A stretch of 64,000 bases of DNA. It comes from Antilocapra americana (lineage: Eukaryota; Chordata; Mammalia; Artiodactyla; Antilocapridae). The notes below the pieces were generated by a model, which was not told the DNA's origin, did no database searches, and worked only from the letters and a program-made list of their open reading frames with translations. The stretch's first letter is position 1. The number at the start of each line of letters is the position of its first letter. Location of the stretch: the NCBI GenBank assembly GCA_007570785.1, contig ML660774.1, positions 3,694,201-3,758,200 on the forward strand, written 5' to 3'. The translations under genes were made by a program, and so were the position numbers. Below are positions 56,965-64,000 of the stretch, piece by piece.

Positions 56965-58525
56965 TGTTGTTGCTCAGTCGTATCCTACTTTTTGTGACCC
57001 CATGGATTGCAGCATACCAGGTTTCCATGCCTTTCCCTATCTCCCAGAGTTTGCTCAAACTCATGTCCATTGACTTAGTAATGCCATCCAACCATCTCAT
57101 CTTCTCCTCCTACCATCAGTCTCTCCCAGAATCAGGTTCTTTCCTCAGGAGAAGGCTCTTTGCATCAGATAGTCAAGGTATTGGAGTTGCAGCTTCAGCC
57201 TCAGTCCTTCAAATGAATATTCAGGAATGATTTCCTTTAGGACTGACTGGTTGAATCTCCTTGCTATTCAAGGAACTCTCAAGAGTTTTCTCCAACCGCA
57301 CAATTAGAAAGCACAAATTCTTTGGCCCTCAGCCTCTTTATGGTCCAACTCTCACATCCTTACATGACTACTGGAAAAACCATAGCTTTGACTATATGGA
57401 CCTTTGTCAGAAAAGTAATGTCTCCGCTTTTTAATATGCTGTCTAGGTTGGTCATAGCTTTTCTTTCAAGGAGTGTTTCTTTCAATTTCATGGCTTCAGT
57501 CACCATCTTCAGTGATTTGGGAGCCCAAGATAATAAAGTCTGTCGCTGTTTACATTGTTTCCCCATCTATTTGCCATGAAGTGATGGGACCGGATGATAT
57601 GATCTTAGCTTTTGAATGTGAAGTTTTAAACTAGCTTTTTCACTCTCCTCTTTCACTTTCACCAAGAGGCTCTTTAGTTTCTCTTCACTTTCTGCCATAA
57701 TGGTGGTGTCACCTGCATATCTGAGGTTATTGATTATCTCCCAGAAATCTTGATTCCAGCTTGATTTCATCCAACCTGGCATTTCGTGTGATGTACTCTG
57801 CATATAAGTTAAATAAGCAGAGTGACAATATACAGCCTTGACATACTGATTTGGAACCAGTCTGTCTGTAAGATGTCTGCTTCTAATTTTTGCTTCTTGA
57901 CCAGCATAAAGATTTCTCGGGAGGCAGATAGGGTGGTATGCTATTTGAATCTCTTGAAGAATTTTCCACAGTTTGTTATGATCCACTCAGTCAAAGGCTT
58001 TGGTATAGTCAATGAAGCAGAAGAAGTGTTTTTTTCTGGAATCTCTTGTTTTTTTGATGATCTGATGGATGTTGGCAATTTGATCTCTGGTTCCTCTGCC
58101 TTTCCTAAATCCAACATGAATATCTAGAAGTTCTCGATTCACATGCTGTTGAAGCCTAGCTTGAAAAATTTTGAGCATTACCTTGCTAGCATGTGAAATG
58201 AGTGTAACTTTGTGGTAGTTTAAACATTCTTTGTCATTGCCCTTCTTTGGGATTGAAATGAAAGCTGACCTTTTGTTGGTCCTCTGGCACTGCTGAGTTT
58301 TCCAAATTTGTTGGCATACTGAGGGCCACACTTTAACAGCATTATCTTTTAGGATTTGAAATACCTCAAGAATTCCATCAAGTCCACTAGCTTTTTTGTA
58401 GTGATGTTTCCTAATACCCACTTGACTTCGCACTCCATGATGTCTGGCTCTAAGTGAGCGATCACACCATTGTGGTTATCCGGGTCATTAAGATCTTTTT
58501 TGTATAGTTCCAGTATGTATACCTG
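56965..58525 (-). mobile_element. BovB LINE, 1.56-kb copy, longest in window
   Basis: Antisense copy from the BovB 3' end ('ttgttgctcagtcgtatcct') through the RT domain to upstream of it. On the minus strand 57987-58433 is open and includes ASGLDGILEVFQ and FIDYTKAFD (RT palm motif A). The next frame, 57567-57986, carries YAGDTTIMAESEEKLKSLL, where the catalytic YADD has become YAGD, so the active-site aspartate is changed. The reading frame is split by frameshifts at about 57987 and 57567. The copy lacks the 5' endonuclease domain. Confidence 0.95.
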
Positions 58526-59195
58526 ATTATTTTTCTTACATGGTATACTTGTCACCCCCTCTATGCATTTGCTCATGGTGAGGATTTTAATGCTAGATTT
58601 TATAACATAGTAGTAGCCAAAGGTGGCATTTAATAGGCATTTCCCTTAGGAGCCGTTTTTAATATTAAATAGTTCACAGAGTTTTAAATATTTCAGGCAT
58701 TCTTTGTACATCCCTTTAAGGTATATTTGCTTTCATGAGTAAAGCAAGTAATAGGAATGAAACAAAAGAGAGAGGGATGGCGGGAAAGAGAAAAATAAAC
58801 ACAGAAAGGAGAGAAATCTGTCTATTTAGTTGCACAGTAGTTATGTTACAAATCCAGTCAAATGAGAAGCTCTTTTAAGAGTTATTTTGGACACAGATTT
58901 CATTCCACACTTGGATTTTCTTTCTTTCCTCTGGGCCATTTTGGCATAATAACTTATATTGAGATGTTAAATATTAATAGTTTTATATATTAATGATAGG
59001 CCTTTGCTATATTAAATTATAAAATCTATTAATGGTAAAAGTCCATATCTTATGAGGTGGCGTAGATCATCATAACAACCAATACTTCAAATTAAGAAAA
59101 GAAAAAAAAAAAAACTCTTAGTACTGACCTGGTTCTATGTTATATTCAAATGTTATCTTGAATGTCTTGGTCTTTTCACTATGATCTATATAGTA
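58526..59195. other. Unassigned AT-rich sequence
   Basis: A purine-rich patch sits at 58760-58815 (GAGAGAGGGATGGCGGG). An A run at about 59101-59114. No gene supported. Confidence 0.5.
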
Positions 59196-59386
59196 AGTGT
59201 TAGTTGCTCAGTTGTGTCCTATTCTTTCCAACCCCATGAACTGTACCCCGCCAGGCTCCTCTGTCCATGGAATTCTCAAGGCAAGAATACTGGGATGGGA
59301 AAAAAAAAATACTAGAATGGATTGCCATTCCCTTCCCCAGGGGATCTTCCTGACCCAGGGATTGAACCTGAGTCTCCCCTATATAG
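59196..59386 (-). mobile_element. Bov-tA SINE with internal A-rich insertion
   Basis: Antisense from 'gtgttagttgctcagttgtg' to 'gattgaacctgagtctcccc'. In the middle the 'aatactgg' zone is duplicated around an A run (59299-59311: 'gggaaaaaaaaaatactaga'), so the centre is repeated once. Confidence 0.9.
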
Positions 59387-59593
59387 GTTAATCTAGTAGC
59401 TTTTACTAATTTGTGTTTCAGTTTAAAATTATTGAGTGCTCCCATTTTTTATATTTTTGGGTATATTCTTTTAATCTCAAAATTTCTTCTCCTGACTCCT
59501 AATATCCTTTAAAATGATTCTTCTGTCTTGCTGAGAAATTAAGCATATTTTTTTGCCTGTCTGTTTTACACCTTATGCCACGACTTCCTCAAT

Positions 59594-59690
59594 AGATGAC
59601 CCTGGATAAGCTCCTCACCTGTCTGAGCCTGTATCTTTTTGGTCTGTGTAATGGGTATGATATTAATGCTGACTTCAGTGAGCTTATACC
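59594..59690 (+). mobile_element. MIR core fragment
   Basis: 'agatgaccctggataagctc', 'ctcacctgtctgagcctgta', 'tctgtgtaatgggtatgata' equals the MIR core 'tgaccttgggcaagt ... ctgtgcctcagttt ... aaaatgggga'. An 90-codon plus-strand frame begins here and is treated as a shadow. Confidence 0.65.
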
Positions 59691-60149
59691 TGTAGATGTG
59701 TGCTTAGACCCTGTAATAAGCATGCTGTCAGAAACATGTGAAGCCTGTGTGGATGAATGTTTAACTGAACATCTTACTGTAGCCCTTGTATCAATCCTGG
59801 ATGTCAGACTGGAGGATTGGCTGAGAAGAAGAGGTGCAATCTGGTGCTCAGCAAGCCTTTTTTCATAGATTTGCTGTGAGTAAGCAGCACGATATTTTAG
59901 AATTCAAGTATTTTTGAAACTCCTTTTGAAAGTATGGTTTCTAGGCAGTAAATGATCCTTTATTCCACTATACTCCACCAGTAAAAAGAGAAAAAAAAAA
60001 TGATGAAGAAATATTGAGTAATTCCTTGCTAAAAAAATCCAGTTTTTAGTTTATAGAGTTAGGCATGAAATAGTTTTATTTTACATTAATTGCTAAGTTT
60101 GGCTATTTTGCAAAATATTTTGATCAGGCCTCATTTATTTAATTGACTT
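59691..60149. other. Unassigned sequence
   Basis: Follows the MIR core. The region up to 59880 keeps an open frame but shows no splice or domain support. Confidence 0.45.
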
Positions 60150-60300
60150 CACTTCTCTATGTATTCATTAAATCATTTCACCAATACTTATTAAACATAT
60201 ACTATGTGTTTGGCACTATGCTAAGTGCTTAAAGTACTATAGTAAACAAATAAGGCACCTTGTCTCAGAGAGCTCGCCATCTCTAAATAACTTCTCAGTG
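60150..60300 (-). mobile_element. L2 LINE 3' end, antisense
   Basis: 'ttcaccaatacttattaaac', 'atatactatgtgtttggcac', 'tatgctaagtgcttaaagta', 'tcagagagctcgccatct': reversed L2 terminus. Confidence 0.7.
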
Positions 60301-61180
60301 TATTTATATCTTGACATTAAAATTGACATTGAACATTTCTTGAAAACCAATTAGGAAAACATCTACATGAAAATTATATTTTCCCTGAACTATGTAATTT
60401 TCAAAAACACAACCACTGTGTAACGTATATGGATATATCCAAATAATGTCAATGTGATGAATTAAAAGAAACATTGCCTTTTCTTATTTACAAATTAGAT
60501 TTTGAACTGTTTATTTAGGTGCAGTTTAGCATAAAATCTCTCTAATTTTCTCATCATTCTGGTAAAAACTATTTCAATATTCATCTACATTATCTGTAAT
60601 GAAAGCATAAGTTGAATTTGACAGGGAGAAGCATCGATCTTATGAATAAATTCTGACCATTTATGAGCTTACATAGGTTAATTTGCAATCAGACTTGGTA
60701 GGAATCAGAATATATGAATAGAATTGTACATAAATGTATATGCACAAGTAAAAGCAGTGCCTCTATTTTTCTTTAATACTGCAGGGAACAGCTAAGAAGC
60801 GGTATGTATGAACATATACCTGGTCTTTCAAAGATGCAACTTGTTGGGTTTTTTTGTTGTTGTTGTTTGTTTGTTTTTCTTTTCCAATGATGCAACAACA
60901 ACCCCTAATATATGGAGCAGATGCACACTTATAGTAAGCTTCTAAGCACTGTGGTAAAAACCAGAAACAAACTTTGCTTAATATCACATTGTTTAGAAGG
61001 TTGGTGGATTGAAGAAGGGATTTTTTTTTTAAGCAGCCCATAATTTTGATGTATTTTTCTCAGTTCTAACCCAAAATGTGTTGAATACACAAAAAGCATT
61101 TTCCAGGGCTGAAGCTTAGGCTTCCCAAATACATCTCTCAAATCTGCTTAAGATGTTACTATGCAACCCAGTTTTATTTT
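60301..61180. other. Unassigned AT-rich sequence with (TTG/TTTG)n
   Basis: Low-complexity TTG/TTTG tract at about 60843-60887. T run at 61020-61030. No gene supported. Confidence 0.5.
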
Positions 61181-61184
61181 TTCA

Positions 61185-61460
61185 TCCATTTGCATTTTTA
61201 GATGCGTTTCTCTCCCTCTCCGGTTATTAAAGTTGGCAGCTGCATGGGATAGATAGTGAGCCCCACTGCATGTCGGGGTCTTCGTGGAGATCACCTGGGG
61301 CTGAGAGTTCGTCTTTCTCACCTTATCATATCTGGAACACAGATTCGCCTTGCCCGTCATATTTTGGCATCTGTGAATCACCGTCATGTTGTCATATTCG
61401 CAGTTACAAAGTAGCCGATGGGAAAGGAGCCAGCTACTTGAGGCACTTTCAATGAAAAAA
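61185..61460 (-). other. CpG-retaining segment with possible splice donor
   Basis: Ten CpG sites occur between 61205 and 61415. The minus strand is open for 137 codons (61148-61561) and contains GATAAG|GTGAGA with the possible donor at 61321-61322. A perfect octamer ATTTGCAT lies at 61188-61195 (plus strand), the binding sequence of POU-family factors. No protein family was recognised. A conserved enhancer or a first exon are both possible. Confidence 0.3.
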
Positions 61461-62859
61461 AAAAAAAGTCTGATTTCAGCATTATTCATTGGAAATGCTA
61501 CTTGTGAAAGCATTGACTTCAGTTTCTGAGATGCTGGCAATGACTTTAATAGGCAATGCATAATCTTGCTTTTTAGAAGAAGTGCTCCTGTGTGCTAGAG
61601 AGTGAAGCAACCAGTAATTTTTGAGAGCTACAGGTAAAGTGGCAAGTTTAGGAACCCAGAGTGAACACTTATCTGTGATTCATTTACATTTTATCAATAG
61701 TTCCTGCTGCTTAAATGGACAATGAACAAGTCATATCAATAGAGGTTATTTATGATAATTAATTCTCTTAATCATGTACTAGTCCCTTATCATTTTACCT
61801 TTCTTCATAAATTAAAATGGGCAAAATTAAAATGAAATTTTAAAAATAAGTGAATTCAGAGTAAACCCTCAAAAATAGTATCAAATAAATTTGCCAAAAG
61901 AAAAGATCAAATGTTTTTAAGTGAAGTTAAAATCCATCATAAGTATAAGCAAAAATGCTAAAAATATTTTAGACATTATTTTTTGTTTTAGCTGTATATA
62001 TTTAGTAAAAGTTTCTTAGTAAATTAAGTTCTCATCACTGTGTACCTATGCCTTTATAAATTATTTAAGTTAAGAGGATCCCTTTTTGTAACCTTCATGG
62101 AGATACAAGATATAAACACACACGCACACACACACAGTGACTCAACTTCTAACTACATTAAGATTCTTCCAACTCAACTTAAACTTTGAATTGATCAATC
62201 TTTTCAAATGGTCCTCTAGTAATTTTATATAAGTTTTGCTGTTTGAATGATTGTGGTGACAAGATGGCAGTACTAAGGCAAATATCCAAGGAAAGCTACT
62301 CATTTACAATGGCGTGTATAGATAGTTCCTTAAGCAAGCATTTATAAAACTTTTATACTAGCTGTGGTGGTATACTTTGAAACATAAATCTCAAAAGTCC
62401 AAGAATTTTGGAAATTCAACACATTCGGGTTTTACTTAGAGCTTCATAATGAACATTGGCATTTAAAGGTGTCTGCAAAGTCCTTCAATAAAAACACTAT
62501 ACAAAAACACTTTGAAATGTATTTGGCCACGGATTATTTTTTCTCCCTTAAAACACAGTTGTACCCCAGGGAACACATTTTGTTTGGAAAATCTACCTTA
62601 AACAGAGACACTTGTGGCTGCTTAAAAAGATCAAAGCGCCCTTCAAAGCAGAATGGTGAGATACATCCATATTCTAGAAGAATCAGCTTATTTGTTTTTT
62701 TGGCATTTCTGTTTTAAACCCACATCTTAATCATTCAGACCACCACATCATTCAGAACACCACTCCTAACACAGGAATGCTAGTTTTTCCTGGGGCTTGC
62801 ATCCCCAAATCTTCACAGCAGAGTCATCTGAGTTTTCAGTCTTTCTGTGGATGGTATCA
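61461..62859. other. Unassigned sequence with (CA)n
   Basis: A run at about 61454-61467 and CA repeat at 62115-62137. The 62460-62720 frame (82 codons) lacks support. Confidence 0.5.
62115..62137. repeat. (CA)n microsatellite with CG interruption
   Basis: ACACACACGCACACACACACA tract; one CG interrupts it. Confidence 0.93.
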
Positions 62860-62995
62860 GGAGAAGGACATGGCAGCCCACGCCGTCTTCTTGCTTAGAG
62901 AATCCCAGGGACAGAGGAGCCTTGTGGGCTGCCATCTGTGCGGTGGCCCGGAGTCGAACACGACTGAAGCGACTTAGCAGCTGCAGCAGTATGAG
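62860..62995 (+). mobile_element. Bov-A2 SINE, right monomer
   Basis: 'aggagaaggacatggcagcc', 'cttgcttagagaatcccagg', 'gacagaggagccttgtgggc', 'gagtcgaacacgactgaagc', then GACTTAGCAGCTGCAGCAG, the typical AGC-repeat tail of Bov-A2. Confidence 0.92.
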
Positions 62996-62999
62996 GCCC

Positions 63000-63720
63000 A
63001 GGCCCACACTGATGACGTGTGGGAACAAGTTGAAGTTGGGTGGCCTCAGCCTGCAGCGGCTTGGGAAGCAAGGTTTCCATTCCTGGCCAGAGATTAGGTG
63101 GGGTCATGGCAATGAGAACACCAATCCTAGCCACTAGACCAGTGGTCAGTGACAAGGGCCTGGCCCTTTGGCTTTGCGAAAAAGATTTCCCACAAAGATG
63201 GAAAGTAGTGAAACAAGTAAAGGGTTCATTAGGAGGAAAAGAGTACAGTGCCTATGGATAGACTCTCCCACAGACTCAGAGCTGCAGTCATTTCATGTGG
63301 CATTTCTTCCAGGTTTCCTTTGGCCAGCCATTCTGATCTGCCTCATTCTGAGTCCGTATTTGGTTTGTCTCTGTACCCTCTCACAGGTGCACACACATCT
63401 CTTAGCTGAGATTAGTCTTGCCAAAGAGGACTTTGGGTAGTTGGCATCACTTACAATAGGATGGCACTCCCTCCATTTTTGACCTCCAAGGAGGCTTTCT
63501 GTGAATGTGTAGTCCAGAAGGTATCCTGACTCTGAGAATGAAAAATATGTGGTCTTGCTATGTCATCTGCGCAGGGCCCAGCCTCCTCTCTCAACTCTCC
63601 TGCTATTCTCGTCTGGGAGTATCAGTCCACAAGGAATGAATCTCCAACTGCTTTACCCTCTGGGCATGGGGGCATCCACTTCCTGCCTAATTGTGAACCA
63701 TTTTACCAAAATACATGTGT
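63000..63720. repeat. Possible ruminant LTR-like repeat
   Basis: The zone from 'aagggcctggccctttggct' through 'gggttcattaggaggaaaag', 'ctgatctgcctcattctgag', 'cacaggtgcacacacatctc' and 'gtggtcttgctatgtcatct' resembles a mid-copy bovine interspersed sequence I associate with endogenous-retrovirus LTRs. I cannot confirm orientation or ends, and no polyadenylation signal is clear. Overlapping frames at 62847-63440 are chance products of its higher GC. Confidence 0.3.
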
Positions 63721-63744
63721 GTTAAGTGAGATGATCTTCTGAAA

Positions 63745-64000
63745 TATGACAAACGATGAATGCCTTTGATATAAAAAGAACTTCTACAAGTGAATATGAA
63801 ATAGATCAAGAGTCTATCAGAAAAACAAGCAAAGTATGTGAACAGGCAATTTCCAGGAAGGAAAATGAAAGTAAGCTCTAACTCTAAATAAAAAGAAGTT
63901 TACCTTCAATAGTGAACGTGAAATCCAAATTAGAACAAAGTGAGATCGCATTTTCTTTCACCCATCAGATTGCCATATGGATTCACATCTAGAGCTGCTG
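63745..64000 (+). mobile_element. Old L1 LINE, sense, running out of window
   Basis: 'gtatgtgaacaggcaatttc', 'caaattagaacaaagtgaga', 'ttctttcacccatcagattg' follow the sense L1 ORF2 C-terminal sequence ('tgaacaggcaattcacagaa ... gagataccattttcacctatcagattgg'). Diverged L1M type. It continues beyond 64000. Confidence 0.75.

Noticed and set aside
59596..59868. 90-codon plus-strand frame as a small gene
   Set aside because: It begins within an MIR core and continues without domain, splice or promoter support.
62847..63155. Overlapping frames of 86-96 codons on both strands
   Set aside because: They cover a Bov-A2 SINE and a GC-richer repeat-like segment. Open length follows from composition.
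1..64000. CRISPR array, bacterial operons, tRNA or rRNA genes
   Set aside because: The sequence is mammalian. No regularly spaced repeats, no intact tRNA cloverleaf outside SINE-derived remnants, and no rRNA similarity were seen.

Overview
The window is nuclear DNA from a ruminant, most likely a bovid. The evidence is the repeat content: nine copies or fragments of the RTE-type LINE BovB, about twenty tRNA-derived Bov-tA SINEs that share the BovB 3' end, Bov-A2 type dimeric SINE pieces, a CHR-type cetartiodactyl SINE, and older mammalian L1, L2, MIR, MER5A, hAT and Tigger-like relics. Base composition is AT-rich and CpG-poor, as in a gene-poor mammalian isochore. Cattle, sheep, goat and related species cannot be separated by eye.

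No complete protein-coding gene is visible. Nearly all open frames of 60-180 codons are chance frames or decayed transposon reading frames. The one secure gene-derived feature is a 5'-truncated, frameshifted retrocopy of the HSP40 co-chaperone DNAJA1 on the minus strand (40806-41410). Two short minus-strand segments (10524-10695 and 11791-11960) look like terminal coding exons: each has a polypyrimidine tract and AG acceptor and a protein-like frame ending in a stop. I recognise neither. Three small CpG-retaining islands (8022-8190, 23505-23720, 61200-61420) stand out from the methylation-depleted background and may be exons or regulatory elements.

Layout. 0-6 kb: ancient repeat end, a 29-bp tandem repeat, a Tigger-like relic, then a dense BovB block holding a solo-LTR-like element, a SINE split by a BovB with a 9-bp duplication, and two BovB 3' ends in inverted orientation. 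6-13 kb: MIR, L2, small SINEs, the CpG segment and the two candidate exons. 14-16 kb: a SINE cluster abutting a sense BovB with reverse-transcriptase motifs. 16-30 kb: mostly single-copy AT-rich DNA with hAT, MER5A, MIR and SINE insertions. 30-31.5 kb: an L2 interrupted by MER5A, itself interrupted by Bov-tA. 34-38 kb: BovB, then a 1.7-kb 5'-truncated L1. 40-47 kb: local duplication, DNAJA1 retrocopy and an older L1. 47-60 kb: MIRs, a Bov-tA tandem, two BovB copies, and an L2. 60-64 kb: the third CpG-rich segment, a Bov-A2 dimer, a possible ruminant LTR-like repeat and the start of an L1.

There is no operon-like logic or novel gene system to report. The interest lies in the insertion archaeology, the inverted BovB pair, the two unexplained exon-like frames and the CpG-retaining segments. 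Repeat names come from remembered consensus features, not from a database search.
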